64,000 bases of DNA from Pandoraea horticolens (GTDB lineage: Bacteria > Pseudomonadota > Gammaproteobacteria > Burkholderiales > Burkholderiaceae), in contig NZ_CABPSM010000019.1 in NCBI RefSeq assembly GCF_902459555.1, positions 16,051 through 80,050 on the forward strand, written 5' to 3'. The translations under genes were made by a program, and so were the position numbers. Below, piece by piece: positions 33,779 through 45,269 of this stretch (the first letter of the stretch is position 1; every line of letters begins with the position of its first letter). Under the pieces are notes generated by a model, which did not search any database, was not told the origin of the DNA, and saw only the letters and a list, made by a program, of their open reading frames with translations.

Positions 33779-34124
33779 ACTGTTGACTCCTGAAAAACCT
33801 GAGATACTCCGCAGACTTGCCTCATTGGCGCCTCGGAATGTGCTGAATTACGCGGCGGTCGCGCTTTGTGGGCGCCGTAACGGTATAATTTTCGCTTTGC
33901 CGATCTTGCCATTCTTGAGCGCGTCCGGGAACCCCTTTGCGTGATGTACTGGATAAGTGCGAACCCATATGTGGCATGCCATCCGCAAGCCCGGCGCCGG
34001 AAAACGCATCATGGCGCGCCGGTGTCCGGGAGATCCGGCCCAGCCGTCTCGCGCGGCCCGAATTGCCTCGAGCGTTGCCCTGAGTGGCATCGCGAACCCT
34101 AGCCCTGAGTCTGTTTGAATTCTC
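33779..34124. promoter_or_regulatory. Intergenic region before dapC with a TATAAT box
   Basis: A perfect TATAAT lies at 33884-33889 on the plus strand, but no good -35 hexamer stands 16-18 bp upstream. If it is the dapC promoter, the transcript would have a leader of about 230 nt. I recognise no known riboswitch there and no convincing ORF. The EamA gene upstream reads away from it. Confidence 0.35.
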
Positions 34125-35327
34125 GTGAACCCATTACTCGACAAGCTCCAGCCCTATCCCTTTGAACGCCTGAAGTCGCTGGTAGCGGATGTGACGCCCG
34201 CCAGTGCGTACAAGGCCATCAGCTTCGGCATCGGTGAGCCCAAGCACCCGACGCCGCAGTTCATCAAGGAAGCCCTGATCGAAGGGTTGGGCGGCCTCTC
34301 GAACTACCCCGCCACGGCGGGCGGCGAGCCCCTGCGCGCGGCGATTGCCCAGTGGCTGGAGCGCCGCTACGCACTGCCCAACGTGAATCCGGCCACCGAA
34401 GTGTTGCCTGTCACGGGCTCGCGCGAGGCGCTCTTCTCGTTCGCACAGGCGGTGGTCGATGGCAGCAAACCCGGCGCGCGGGTGCTGTGCCCGAACCCGT
34501 TCTACCAGATTTACGAAGGAGCAACGCTGCTCGCTGGCGCCACGCCCTACTATGTCGACAGCGATCCGGCGCGCAACTTCGCCCCGAATTACGAAGACGT
34601 GCCGGCGGATGTCTGGCGCAACGTCCAGCTCGTTTATCTCTGCTCGCCCGGCAATCCGACCGGCGCCGTGCTGGGCCTCGCCGAGTGGAAGCGTCTGTTC
34701 GAACTCTCGGACCAGTACGGCTTTGTGATTGCGTCCGACGAGTGCTATTCCGAGATCTATTTCGACGAGGAGCGCGCGCCGCTGGGCGGTCTTGCGGCCG
34801 CCCACCAACTGGGTCGCGGTTTCGAGCGTCTGGTGGTGTTCTCCAGCCTGTCGAAGCGTTCGAACGTGCCGGGCATGCGCTCGGGCTTCGTGGCTGGCGA
34901 CGCCGCCATTCTGAAGAAATTCCTGCTGTACCGCACGTACCATGGCTGCGCGATGAGCCCGGCCGTGCAGGCAGCGAGTGTCGCGGCGTGGAACGACGAA
35001 GCCCACGTGCGCCTGAACCGCAGCAAGTACCTGAAGAAATTCCAGACCGTCACGCCGATGCTCGCCGAAGTGCTCGACGTGCGCCTGCCGGACGCGGGCT
35101 TCTACCTGTGGGCCAAGGTTGATGCGAAAACCGGCCTGTCCGACATGGAATTCACGCGCCAATTGCTGGCGCAATACAATGTGGCCGTACTGCCCGGATC
35201 GTACCTCGGTCGCGCGGCGCACGGCACCAACCCGGGCGAGCACTATGTGCGCATCGCCCTCGTGGCCGATGTGGACGAATGCACCGAAGGCGCCCAGCGC
35301 ATCGTGCAGTTCTGCCAATCCCTTTAA
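34125..35327 (+). CDS. dapC: Succinyldiaminopimelate transaminase
   Basis: PLP-dependent aminotransferase (fold I, class I/II) that makes N-succinyl-LL-2,6-diaminopimelate for lysine and peptidoglycan. It is 400 aa with a GTG start at 34125 (MNPLLDKLQPYPFERLKSLV). SFGIGEPKHPTPQFIKEAL, LCSPGNPTGAVLGLAEWKRL and the PLP-lysine segment VVFSSLSKRSNVPGMRSGF are seen. Assignment to DapC rather than a general aspartate-type aminotransferase rests on dapD starting 24 bp downstream and dapE nearby. Confidence 0.94.
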   Translation: MNPLLDKLQPYPFERLKSLVADVTPASAYKAISFGIGEPKHPTPQFIKEALIEGLGGLSNYPATAGGEPLRAAIAQWLERRYALPNVNPATEVLPVTGSREALFSFAQAVVDGSKPGARVLCPNPFYQIYEGATLLAGATPYYVDSDPARNFAPNYEDVPADVWRNVQLVYLCSPGNPTGAVLGLAEWKRLFELSDQYGFVIASDECYSEIYFDEERAPLGGLAAAHQLGRGFERLVVFSSLSKRSNVPGMRSGFVAGDAAILKKFLLYRTYHGCAMSPAVQAASVAAWNDEAHVRLNRSKYLKKFQTVTPMLAEVLDVRLPDAGFYLWAKVDAKTGLSDMEFTRQLLAQYNVAVLPGSYLGRAAHGTNPGEHYVRIALVADVDECTEGAQRIVQFCQSL

Positions 35328-35351
35328 TCCTTACTGCAACTGATTCTCGCC

Positions 35352-36179
35352 ATGTCGCAACAACTGCAAACCACCATCGACCAAGCCTGGGAAAACCGTG
35401 CCGAGATTTCGGCCAAGTCGGCACCTGCCGACGTGCGTGAGGCAGTCGCCCACGTCATCGCCGAGCTGGACAAGGGCGCCCTGCGCGTGGCCCAGAAGCA
35501 AGACGGCCAGTGGATCGTGAACCAGTGGATCAAGAAGGCCGTGCTGCTGTCGTTCCGCCTCGAAGACAATGCCGTGATGCCCGCCGGCGGCTTCAGCCAG
35601 TTCTACGACAAGGTGCCGAGCAAGTTCGCCAGCTACACCGCTGACGACTTCGCGCGCGGCGGCTTCCGCGTGGTGCCCCCGGCAGTGGCACGCCGCGGCT
35701 CGTTCATCGGCAAGAACGTCGTGCTGATGCCGTCGTACACGAACATCGGCGCCTACGTTGACGAAGGCACGATGGTCGACACGTGGGCCACCGTCGGTTC
35801 ATGCGCACAGATCGGCAAGAACGTTCACCTCTCGGGTGGCGTCGGTATCGGCGGCGTGCTTGAGCCGCTGCAAGCCAATCCGGTCATCATCGAAGACAAT
35901 TGTTTCATTGGCGCCCGCTCGGAAGTCGTGGAAGGCGTGATCGTCGAAGAAAACTCGGTGATCTCGATGGGCGTGTATCTGGGTCAGTCGACCAAGATCT
36001 ACGATCGCGAAACGGGTGAAGTGCATTACGGCCGTGTGCCGGCCGGTTCGGTCGTCGTGCCGGGCAACCTGCCGTCGAAGGACGGCAAGTACAGCCTGTA
36101 CTGCGCCGTGATCGTGAAGAAGGTCGACGCGCAAACGCGCGCCAAAACGGCGATCAACGACCTGCTGCGCGGCGAATAA
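35352..36179 (+). CDS. dapD: Tetrahydrodipicolinate N-succinyltransferase
   Basis: Uses succinyl-CoA to convert tetrahydrodipicolinate to N-succinyl-2-amino-6-oxopimelate. It is 275 aa, the standard length. An N-terminal helical domain ([20 protein letters not shown]) precedes a left-handed hexapeptide beta helix ([40 protein letters not shown] and [20 protein letters not shown]). It acts immediately before DapC in the succinylase branch, and the genes are adjacent. A strong terminator follows. Confidence 0.97.
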   Translation: MSQQLQTTIDQAWENRAEISAKSAPADVREAVAHVIAELDKGALRVAQKQDGQWIVNQWIKKAVLLSFRLEDNAVMPAGGFSQFYDKVPSKFASYTADDFARGGFRVVPPAVARRGSFIGKNVVLMPSYTNIGAYVDEGTMVDTWATVGSCAQIGKNVHLSGGVGIGGVLEPLQANPVIIEDNCFIGARSEVVEGVIVEENSVISMGVYLGQSTKIYDRETGEVHYGRVPAGSVVVPGNLPSKDGKYSLYCAVIVKKVDAQTRAKTAINDLLRGE

Positions 36180-36194
36180 GTCCACGCGGCACCG

Positions 36195-36242
36195 ACGAGG
36201 CGCGGTCGCAGTCCTGGCTGCGACGTTGCGCCTCGTTTTTTT
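36195..36242 (+). terminator. Intrinsic terminator after dapD
   Basis: ACGAGGCGC at 36195-36203 pairs with GCGCCTCGT at 36227-36235, and an inner GTCGCAG/CTGCGAC stem adds length. A run of T follows the outer arm. It ends the dapC-dapD unit before yffB-dapE. Confidence 0.85.
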
Positions 36243-36269
36243 GTAATCGCGACATCAGGAGTTCTGGCG

Positions 36270-37773
<1,504 letters not shown>

Positions 37774-37792
37774 GGCGCGCGAGGTAATCATC

Positions 37793-38689
37793 ATGACGAC
37801 TCAGGCACCCCACCCGTTCCGGACGCTGCGCGATCTGCTGCGCTACGCCGTCTCGCGCTTTACCGAGGCCGAACTCGCCTTCGGGCATGGCGCGGCCACG
37901 GCTTACGACGAGGCCGCGTATCTCCTGCTGCATACACTGCACCTGCCCATCGATACGCTCGACCCGTTTCTCGACGCGCGTTTGCTGCCCGAGGAAATTG
38001 AGCGCGTGCTGTCAGTCATCAACCGTCGGGCGGGCGAGCGCGTGCCGGCGTCGTACATCACGAATGAAGCGTGGATGCATGGCCGCCGGTTCTATGTAGA
38101 CGAGCGCGTCATCGTGCCGCGTTCGTTCGTGGGCGAGTTGCTCGAAAACGCCTTGCAGCCATGGGTCGATCACGCCGAAGACGTCGCGGACGTGCTCGAG
38201 TTGTGCACCGGCTCCGGCTGCCTTGCGATCCTCGCCGCCGAAACTTTCCCGGCGGCACAGATCGATGCGGTCGACATTTCCCCGGACGCATTGGCCGTCG
38301 CCAAGATCAATGTGGCCGACTACGGCCTCGAAGACCGCGTCGCGCTACATCTGGGCGATCTCTACGCGCCGCTGCCACAAGGCAAGCGCTACGAAGTCAT
38401 TCTCACCAATCCGCCGTACGTCAACGAAGGCTCGATGCAGGCGCTGCCGGCCGAATACCATCACGAGCCGCGCCTTGCATTGGCCGGCGGCGATGACGGC
38501 ATGGATGTGGTTCGCCGCATCATTGCCGGTGCCCGTGAGCATCTGACCGATGACGGCGTTTTGGTCGTGGAGGTCGGCAACGAACGTCACTTCGTCGAGG
38601 CGGCGTTCCCGGATCTGCCGATGACGTGGCTGGCGACGAGCGCTGGCGACGATATGGTCTTCCTGGTGCAGGCAGCCGATCTGCCGTAA
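37793..38689 (+). CDS. prmB: Ribosomal protein L3 glutamine methyltransferase
   Basis: SAM-dependent N5-glutamine methyltransferase of the HemK class acting on ribosomal protein L3. It is 298 aa. The N-terminal helical domain has FGHGAATAYDEAAYLLLHTL. The Rossmann domain has VLELCTGSGCLAILAAETFP for SAM binding and the catalytic ILTNPPYVNEGSMQALPAEY. ITNEAWMHGRRFYVDERVIV with PRSF distinguishes PrmB from the release-factor enzyme PrmC, which usually has PRPET. It lies 19 bp after dapE. Confidence 0.94.
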   Translation: MTTQAPHPFRTLRDLLRYAVSRFTEAELAFGHGAATAYDEAAYLLLHTLHLPIDTLDPFLDARLLPEEIERVLSVINRRAGERVPASYITNEAWMHGRRFYVDERVIVPRSFVGELLENALQPWVDHAEDVADVLELCTGSGCLAILAAETFPAAQIDAVDISPDALAVAKINVADYGLEDRVALHLGDLYAPLPQGKRYEVILTNPPYVNEGSMQALPAEYHHEPRLALAGGDDGMDVVRRIIAGAREHLTDDGVLVVEVGNERHFVEAAFPDLPMTWLATSAGDDMVFLVQAADLP

Positions 38690-38705
38690 TGCAGTAATGC
38701 CCTCG

Positions 38706-38729
38706 GGGCTCGCGTTTTACCGCGAGCCC
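38706..38729 (+). terminator. Hairpin after prmB
   Basis: GGGCTCGCG (38706-38714), the loop TTTTAC and CGCGAGCCC (38721-38729) form a perfect 9-bp stem, 17 bp past the prmB stop. There is no T-run after it, so it may be a Rho-assisted end or an RNA-stabilising hairpin rather than a simple terminator. Confidence 0.5.
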
Positions 38730-38808
38730 TCGTCTAAGTCCACGCACCCCGGTTACACTCGGGTTCCCGGGTCCGCGCGACTCACGGCATGGAGGAAGGT
38801 GGTCCGTC

Positions 38809-40236
38809 ATGGCGTTTAATTTGCTCGACGTCGGCTTTGCCGTCGCCTGCCTTCACGTGATGGGTGTCGTCGCGGCCATCCATGCCGTTCTAACGGTACG
38901 GACGTCGCAAGGGGCGGTGGCATGGGCGGTATCGCTCGTGACGATACCCTACCTCACCCTCATCCCTTATCTGTTCCTTGGCCGATCGAAGTTCATCGGC
39001 TATGTCGAGGCGCGTCGTGCGCGCAATGAGGCGCTGCAGTCACGCATGGGCGAGACGCAGTGGAGCGGTGAGCCGCCGGTCGCGATGGAAGCGCACCCAG
39101 AATTTGCCGCGCTTACCGCCATGACGGGTATGTCGTTCGTGGCGGGCAATCGGGTGCGTCTGCTGGTGAACGGCCGGGCCACGTTCGACGCCATCTCTGC
39201 CGCTATCGACCGCGCGCGCGACTACGTCATCGTTCAGTTCTTCATCGTCAAGGACGACGCGCTCGGACGCGCCTTGTCCGCGCGCCTGCTCGCGCGCGCC
39301 GCGACGGGCGTGAAGGTGTACTTCCTCTACGATCGTATCGGCAGCCACGATCTGCCGAGCAGCTATTGCGAGAAGCTGCGCCAGGGCGGTGTGACGGTGC
39401 ACGAGTTCGCCGCCGCCAAACGCGGCATTTTCGTCAACCGCTTTCAGCTCAACTTTCGCAATCACCGCAAGATCGTGGTGATCGACGGCAACGAAGCGTT
39501 TATCGGCGGACACAACGTCGGAGTCGAATATCTCGGTGAGAAGCCGCCGTTGGCCCCATGGCGCGATACGCATATCTCCGTGCGCGGACCTGCAGTGGTG
39601 GGAATTCAGCGCGCGTTTGCCGAAGACTGGCACTGGAGCACGGGTACGGTACCGGAACTCAACCGCCTGCCGGCAGCCTCCGGCGAAGACATGCACTGTC
39701 AGGTCGTGCCAAGCGGCCCGGCCGACCGATTGGAGACGTCATCCCTCTTCTTTGTCACCGCCATCAATGCCGCACGGAAGCGGGTCTGGCTCACCACGCC
39801 CTATTTCGTGCCCGACGAAGCCGTGTTCTCGGCGTTGCGTCTGGCGGTGCTGCGCGGCGTAGACGTGCGCATTCTGATCCCGGACCGGGCCGATCACTAT
39901 GTCGTGTTCGAGGCGACCACCTCGTACGCGTTCGAGGCCGCACGCAGCGGCATCCACGTCTACCGCTATCAACATGGCTTCCTTCACCAGAAAGTCGTGC
40001 TGATCGACGACAGCGCAGCCGCCGTCGGCAGTGCCAATCTCGACAACCGGTCGTTCCGTCTCAACTTCGAAATCATGCTGCTCACCGTTGACCGCGCCTT
40101 CGCCGACGACGTCGCGTACATGCTGACGCGCGACTTCGAGCAAGCCGTCCTGCTGAATAAGGACGAGTTTCGGAAGATTCCGAATTGGCGTCAGATTGTG
40201 ATGCGTCTGGCGCGGCTTTTCGCCCCAATTCTGTAG
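38809..40236 (+). CDS. cls: Cardiolipin synthase (phospholipase D family)
   Basis: Inner-membrane enzyme that joins two phosphatidyl units to form cardiolipin. It is 475 aa. Two N-terminal membrane segments (about residues 8-28 and 37-58) are followed by two phospholipase D domains with complete HKD motifs: NHRKIVVIDGNEAFIGGHNV (about 217-236) and HQKVVLIDDSAAAVGSANLD (about 393-412). The length and two-segment N-terminus match ClsA-type enzymes. It stands alone, with an upstream gap of 119 bp. Confidence 0.93.
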   Translation: MAFNLLDVGFAVACLHVMGVVAAIHAVLTVRTSQGAVAWAVSLVTIPYLTLIPYLFLGRSKFIGYVEARRARNEALQSRMGETQWSGEPPVAMEAHPEFAALTAMTGMSFVAGNRVRLLVNGRATFDAISAAIDRARDYVIVQFFIVKDDALGRALSARLLARAATGVKVYFLYDRIGSHDLPSSYCEKLRQGGVTVHEFAAAKRGIFVNRFQLNFRNHRKIVVIDGNEAFIGGHNVGVEYLGEKPPLAPWRDTHISVRGPAVVGIQRAFAEDWHWSTGTVPELNRLPAASGEDMHCQVVPSGPADRLETSSLFFVTAINAARKRVWLTTPYFVPDEAVFSALRLAVLRGVDVRILIPDRADHYVVFEATTSYAFEAARSGIHVYRYQHGFLHQKVVLIDDSAAAVGSANLDNRSFRLNFEIMLLTVDRAFADDVAYMLTRDFEQAVLLNKDEFRKIPNWRQIVMRLARLFAPIL

Positions 40237-40271
40237 GCGCGGCGGGGTGCGCATCGCTTTCATGCGCTCAG

Positions 40272-40291
40272 ACCGGTAAAATGCCGGTTTT
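40272..40291 (+). terminator. Weak terminator candidate after cls
   Basis: ACCGG and CCGGT form a 5-bp stem around a 7-nt loop, followed by TTTTG. It is short, so confidence is low, but it lies 35 bp past the cls stop with no other candidate before the next gene. Confidence 0.3.
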
Positions 40292-40409
40292 GCCGTCCCC
40301 CCGCGCAATGGTTTCGATGCACGGCTCGTTCGCTCCTTGTTGGATCGGCGACACCGGCTCGCCACGCGGCCCCGGGACGAACTGACCCGCTTTCCCCTCG
40401 GCCTTTTTC

Positions 40410-42350
40410 GTGATCCGATTCGAACACCTCACCCTCGCACGCGGCACCAAGCCGCTCTTCGAGGACACCTCCGTAACGCTCAATCCAGGCGAGCGCGTTG
40501 GTCTCGTCGGCGCCAACGGTGCGGGCAAATCCACCCTCTTCGCGTTGCTGCGCGGTCAGTTGCACGCCGATGGCGGCGATGTCTTCGTGCCCAGCAGCTG
40601 GCGCGTCGCCCACGTAATGCAGGAGACGCCTGCCGTCGAGCGCACTGCCCTCGACTATGTGCTTGATGGCGACACGCGGCTGCGCGAGATCGAAGCGACC
40701 ATCGCGACCGCCGAAGCTGCGCATGACGGTCACGCACAAGCCGAGGCGCACGCCGCCTTCGCCGACGCCGACGGCTACACTGCCCCGGCCCGTGGCGAAG
40801 CCCTGCTGCTCGGACTCGGCTTCACGCTCGCGCAAACGCAACTGCCCGTCGCCAGTTTCTCGGGAGGATGGCGCATGCGTCTGAATCTGGCACAGGCGCT
40901 CATGTGCCCGTCCGATCTATTGCTGCTCGACGAACCGACCAATCACCTGGATCTCGACGCCATCGTCTGGCTCGAAGACTGGCTCAAGCGTTACCCCGGT
41001 ACGCTGATCGTGATCTCGCACGATCGCGAGTTTCTCGACGAGGTCTGCAACGTCACGCTGCATATCGAGAATCAACAGATCAAGCGCTACGGCGGCAACT
41101 ACAGTCAGTTCGAGATCCTGCGCGGCCAGCAACTGGTGCTGCAACAAAGCGCATTCGACAAGCAGCAGAAGACGATTGCGCACCTTGAATCGTTCATCAC
41201 GCGCTTCAAGGCCAAGGCAACGAAGGCACGTCAGGCACAGAGCCGGATGAAGGCGCTCGAGAAGATGGAGCGCATCGCGCCCGCGCATATCGCGTCGCCG
41301 TTTACGTTCGAGTTCCGCCCGGCCGACAGTGCACCGAACCCGATGCTCGTCCTCGACGCGGTGCGTTGCGGTTATCCACTCGAAGACGGCAGCGAGAAGG
41401 TCATCCTCCCGCACGTCACGATGTCGGTGCAGAACGAGCAACGTATCGGCCTGCTGGGCGCGAACGGTCAGGGCAAATCGACGCTCATCAAAACGCTCGC
41501 CGGCACGCTTGCGCCGTTGGCGGGTGAGGTGAAGACCGGCAAGGGTTTGCAGATCGGCTATTTCGCCCAGCACCAGGTCGAAACCCTGCGCCACGACGAT
41601 TCTCCGTTGCAGCATTTGCAACGCCTCGCCCCCGACACGCGCGAACAGGAATTGCGCGACTTTCTTGGCGGATTCAACTTCCGCGGCGATATGGCGACGT
41701 CGTCGATTGCGCCGTTCTCCGGTGGCGAGAAAGCACGGCTGGCGCTGGCGCTCATCATCTGGCGTAAGCCGAACCTGCTGTTGCTCGATGAACCGACCAA
41801 CCACCTGGATCTCGAGACACGCCACGCCCTCACGATGGCGCTCGCCCAGTTCGACGGCACGCTGATTCTCGTCTCGCACGATCGGCACTTGCTGCGCGCG
41901 ACCACGGATCAGTTTCTGCTGGTGGCCGGCGGCGAAGTGCAGCCGTTTGACGGCGATCTCGATGACTACCGCGATTGGTTGCTGCAACACGCGGCCGACC
42001 AACGTGCGGCAGCACGAGACGCCAGCAGCGGCAATGGCGAAGGTAGCGACGGTGGCGACGGCGTCAACCGCAAGGATCAGAAGCGCGCCGAGGCGCAGGA
42101 ACGTCAGCGGCTGTCACAACTGCGCAAGCCGCTGCAAAGGAAGATCGAGAAGCTGGAGCAGTCCATCGCGAAGCTCTCGGACGAAAAAGCCCGGCTCGAC
42201 GCTATCCTCGCGGACAGCAGCACCTATGAAGACGCCAAGAAGGCCTTGCTGACCGATAGCCTCAAGCAGCAGGCCGACGTCACGGCAAAGCTCTCGGACG
42301 TTGAAGCCGAATGGCTCGAAGCACAGGAAGCCCTCGAGCAGATCGCCTGA
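40410..42350 (+). CDS. ABC-F ATPase, YheS type
   Basis: Soluble protein with two ABC ATPase domains and no membrane segments, 646 aa. ABC-F proteins act on the ribosome, and YheS-type members are linked to relief of stalled or slow translation. Walker A motifs are GLVGANGAGKST (about 31) and GLLGANGQGKST (about 348). Signature motifs are FSGGWRMRLNLAQAL and FSGGEKARLALALI. Walker B regions are LLLLDEPTNHLDLDAI and LLLLDEPTNHLDLETR. The linker KAKATKARQAQSRMKALEKM is the P-site-tRNA interaction motif region. A charged coiled-coil C-terminus (about 560-646) matches E. coli YheS. The start is GTG at 40410. A strong terminator follows. Confidence 0.93.
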   Translation: MIRFEHLTLARGTKPLFEDTSVTLNPGERVGLVGANGAGKSTLFALLRGQLHADGGDVFVPSSWRVAHVMQETPAVERTALDYVLDGDTRLREIEATIATAEAAHDGHAQAEAHAAFADADGYTAPARGEALLLGLGFTLAQTQLPVASFSGGWRMRLNLAQALMCPSDLLLLDEPTNHLDLDAIVWLEDWLKRYPGTLIVISHDREFLDEVCNVTLHIENQQIKRYGGNYSQFEILRGQQLVLQQSAFDKQQKTIAHLESFITRFKAKATKARQAQSRMKALEKMERIAPAHIASPFTFEFRPADSAPNPMLVLDAVRCGYPLEDGSEKVILPHVTMSVQNEQRIGLLGANGQGKSTLIKTLAGTLAPLAGEVKTGKGLQIGYFAQHQVETLRHDDSPLQHLQRLAPDTREQELRDFLGGFNFRGDMATSSIAPFSGGEKARLALALIIWRKPNLLLLDEPTNHLDLETRHALTMALAQFDGTLILVSHDRHLLRATTDQFLLVAGGEVQPFDGDLDDYRDWLLQHAADQRAAARDASSGNGEGSDGGDGVNRKDQKRAEAQERQRLSQLRKPLQRKIEKLEQSIAKLSDEKARLDAILADSSTYEDAKKALLTDSLKQQADVTAKLSDVEAEWLEAQEALEQIA

Positions 42351-42400
42351 TCCGGCAGCGGCCACACGACACAGTCCATGCCGCCACGCGCCACGAAAAG

Positions 42401-42429
42401 AAAAGCCCGGTCGATCCGACCGGGCTTTT
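42401..42429. terminator. Bidirectional terminator between the ABC-F gene and radA
   Basis: AAAAGCCCGGTCG (42401-42413), the loop ATC and CGACCGGGCTTTT (42417-42429) make a perfect 13-bp stem with A and T runs at its edges. The flanking genes are convergent, so it can serve both. Confidence 0.9.
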
Positions 42430-42463
42430 CTTATGCTGGCCGATTCCGGCCAGAGGCGCGCGC

Positions 42464-43837
42464 TTACAACCCCGCGACCACCGAAATCGCATGCTCCAGC
42501 CGGTCGACGGCGTGTACTTCGAGGCCGTCGATGGGCTGTTTCGGTGCGTTCGCTTTCGGGATGATCGCAATGGAAAAGCCGAGTTTGGCCGCTTCCTTGA
42601 GACGATCCTGACCACGCGGGCTAGGACGAATCTCCCCGGCCAGCCCGACTTCGCCGAACGCCACGATGCCGCGCGGGAGCGCCTTGTTGCGCAGCGACGA
42701 ATGAATCGCCAGCAACACCGCCAGATCCGCCGCCGGTTCGGTGATCTTTACGCCGCCAACGGCGTTCAGAAACACGTCCTGATCGAAACACGCAATGCCC
42801 GCATGGCGATGCATCACCGCCAGCAACATCGCCAGACGGTTCTGCTCAAGCCCCACCGCCAGACGCCGCGGGTTGGGCACCTGCGCCGTATCGACCAGCG
42901 CCTGCACCTCAACGAGCAGTGGCCGCGTACCCTCTTGCGTCACGAGCACGCAGGAACCGGGCACGCTCTGTTCATGCTGCGAGAGGAACAACGCCGACGG
43001 ATTCGCCACGCCGCGCAACCCCTTCTCGGTCATCGCAAACACACCCAACTCGTTGACGGCACCGAAGCGATTCTTGAACGCCCGCACCAGCCGATACGAC
43101 GAGTGCGTATCTCCCTCGAAATACAGCACCGTGTCGACAATGTGCTCGAGCACGCGCGGCCCCGCGAGGCTGCCTTCCTTCGTCACATGGCCGACCATGA
43201 TGACGGTCACGCCGCTCTGCTTCGCAGTTCGTGTGAGCTGCGCCGCGCATTCGCGCACCTGCGCCACCGAACCGGGGGCGGAGCTGAGCGCTTCGGAATA
43301 GACTGTCTGAATCGAATCGATCACCACGACGTCGGGCTTTTCGGACTCGATCGCGCCCAGAATCTTTTCGAGCTGAATTTCCGCGAGCAGGTCCAGTTCG
43401 CCACCGCCCTCCCCCGCCGCACCAAGGCCGAGCCGTTGCGCCCGCAAGGCAATCTGAGCGCCCGACTCTTCGCCGCTGACATACAGCGCACGCCGCTCGC
43501 GCGCCAGATGGGCAAGCGATTGGAGCAGCAAGGTCGACTTGCCGATGCCGGGATCGCCGCCGATCAGCACCACGCCGCCGGCCACGAGGCCTCCGCCCAG
43601 CACGCGGTCGAACTCGCTCACGCCGCTGGAGAAGCGCGGCACGTCGGCCGCTTCGATGTGCGCCAGCTTGAGTACCGGCGTGCTCTTGGCGAGCGATTGG
43701 TAGCGATGACCAGCCGTCGTTTCCGCCACCGACTCGACGAGCGTATTCCAGCCGTTGCAGTTGGGGCATTGCCCCGCCCACTTGGGTGTCTGCCCGCCGC
43801 ATTCGGTACAGATGTAGACAGTCTTGGCTTTGGCCAT
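42464..43837 (-). CDS. radA: DNA repair protein RadA
   Basis: RecA-related ATPase that promotes branch migration during recombination. The N-terminal zinc finger is YICTECGGQTPKWAGQCPNC (about 8-27). Walker A is VLIGGDPGIGKSTLLLQS. The RadA-specific FKNRFGAVNELGVF (KNRFG motif) is present, and a C-terminal Lon-like domain holds PRGIVAFGEVGLAGEIRPSP. The ATG at 43837 gives 457 aa, matching E. coli (460); the open frame extends to 43900 without similarity. It follows alr by 23 bp in the same direction. Confidence 0.97.
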   Translation of the reverse strand: MAKAKTVYICTECGGQTPKWAGQCPNCNGWNTLVESVAETTAGHRYQSLAKSTPVLKLAHIEAADVPRFSSGVSEFDRVLGGGLVAGGVVLIGGDPGIGKSTLLLQSLAHLARERRALYVSGEESGAQIALRAQRLGLGAAGEGGGELDLLAEIQLEKILGAIESEKPDVVVIDSIQTVYSEALSSAPGSVAQVRECAAQLTRTAKQSGVTVIMVGHVTKEGSLAGPRVLEHIVDTVLYFEGDTHSSYRLVRAFKNRFGAVNELGVFAMTEKGLRGVANPSALFLSQHEQSVPGSCVLVTQEGTRPLLVEVQALVDTAQVPNPRRLAVGLEQNRLAMLLAVMHRHAGIACFDQDVFLNAVGGVKITEPAADLAVLLAIHSSLRNKALPRGIVAFGEVGLAGEIRPSPRGQDRLKEAAKLGFSIAIIPKANAPKQPIDGLEVHAVDRLEHAISVVAGL

Positions 43838-43860
43838 GCGTGAAAATCCTGTGGCGACGC

Positions 43861-44931
43861 TCAGTTCGCGTGAACGGGCACGCGACGCGCCACGGCGCAC
43901 ATCAGCTCATAGCCGAGCGTGCCTGCCGAGGCAGCGACCTCGTCGATGCTCAGCCCACGTCCCCAGAGCGTCACAGACGAGCCGATGCGCGCCTGCGGCA
44001 CCGGCGTGAGATCGACGGACAGCATATCCATCGACACGCGGCCCAGCATGCGGGTACGCACACCGTCGACGAGGATCGGCGTGCCAGTGGGCGCGACACG
44101 CGGATAGCCGTCGGCATAGCCGCAAGCGACCGTGCCCACGCGCATCGGTGTCTCGGCGGTAAAGATACTGCCATAGCCCACCGTGCCGCCGGCCGGAACC
44201 TCCTGAATACCGATCAACTCGGTTTCGAGCGTCATCGTCGGTTGCAGATCGAACTTTGCTGCCGGGACCTCAAGCCCCTTCGGCGAGGAGCCATAGAGCA
44301 TGATGCCCGGACGAACCCACGCGCCATGCGTCTCCGGGTAGCACAGCGTGGCGGCGGAATTGGCAAGGCTGCGCTCGCCCGGCACGTCGCAAGCACCGCG
44401 CTCGAACGCTTCCATCTGATACTGAATGCCACGCGGGCCGTCGGCATCGGAGAAGTGCGTCATCAGCACGATCTGACTCACGCCGGGAATCGCACGAGCA
44501 CGCTCCCATGCCGCGCGGTAGCGCTCGGGAGAGAAGCCAAGGCGGTTCATGCCGGAATTCATCTTGAGCTGCACGTTGAGCGGCTTTTTCAGGCGCGCCA
44601 TCTCCAGCATGCGCAACTGTTCGTCGCTATGCACGGTAGCCGTCAAACCGTACTCGTCGACGATCGCCAGATCCTCGGGTTTGAAAAAACCCTCGAGCAG
44701 CAGAATGGGGCCGGCCCAGCCGAGTTCGCGCAGACGCACGGCTTCGTCGAGATCGAGCAAGCCGAAGCCGTCGGTGTCGCGCAATCCGGGAAACGCGTTA
44801 TCGATACCGTGCCCGTAGGCATTGGCCTTGACCACCGCCCACACCTTGGCGTTCGGAGCATGGCGACGGGCGACATCGAGATTATGGGCAAGGGCTGCGG
44901 TATGAATCGAGACTTTGATTGGACGAGGCAT
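43861..44931 (-). CDS. alr: Alanine racemase
   Basis: PLP enzyme that interconverts L- and D-alanine for peptidoglycan. The PLP lysine lies in [14 protein letters not shown] (Lys about 35). The catalytic-Tyr segment is [20 protein letters not shown], and [16 protein letters not shown] is a C-terminal family block. The ATG at 44931 ([20 protein letters not shown]) gives 356 aa, the usual size; the upstream 21 codons in frame show no similarity. It is divergent from lplT across a 338-bp gap. Confidence 0.96.
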   Translation of the reverse strand: MPRPIKVSIHTAALAHNLDVARRHAPNAKVWAVVKANAYGHGIDNAFPGLRDTDGFGLLDLDEAVRLRELGWAGPILLLEGFFKPEDLAIVDEYGLTATVHSDEQLRMLEMARLKKPLNVQLKMNSGMNRLGFSPERYRAAWERARAIPGVSQIVLMTHFSDADGPRGIQYQMEAFERGACDVPGERSLANSAATLCYPETHGAWVRPGIMLYGSSPKGLEVPAAKFDLQPTMTLETELIGIQEVPAGGTVGYGSIFTAETPMRVGTVACGYADGYPRVAPTGTPILVDGVRTRMLGRVSMDMLSVDLTPVPQARIGSSVTLWGRGLSIDEVAASAGTLGYELMCAVARRVPVHAN

Positions 44932-45269
44932 GGGCAGATACAGAATCAGAGGAGAAGCTCGCCAGGACAGGCTGGCAGCATAACGCATCGGCATATTTTC
45001 GTGTTATAAAGCCGTGCGCACAACTTGTTTTGCCGAAATCTTTTTCCCGATGACAATATCGGTCTCAGACCGAGGGCGAACGGGCGCCCGACACGGGGGC
45101 TGCAAGACCGAATATACGGTCGATTAGCGACATTTGAGCGATTGATGTGCGCAGATACCCCTGTGTTTAAGCCCGGTTTCTTCCCGTGTGGGAGCCCCTT
45201 GCGGGCACCGCGGATTCCGACAACCGAGACACGCAAGTTTTACGCCGCACGGGATCGACTCAAGTACCG
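44932..45269. other. Intergenic region between divergent alr and lplT
   Basis: 338 bp with no convincing ORF. The only structure I noted is a small interrupted palindrome, GACCG-AATATA-CGGTC (45106-45121), which could be an operator. Promoters for both genes must lie here, but I could not place them with confidence. Confidence 0.3.

Noticed and set aside
33848..34144. Minus-strand open frame of 98 codons upstream of dapC
   Set aside because: No similarity, atypical composition, and it covers the probable dapC promoter and leader.
42311..43843. Plus-strand open frame of 510 codons opposite radA
   Set aside because: radA on the minus strand is complete with zinc finger, Walker and KNRFG motifs; this is its shadow.
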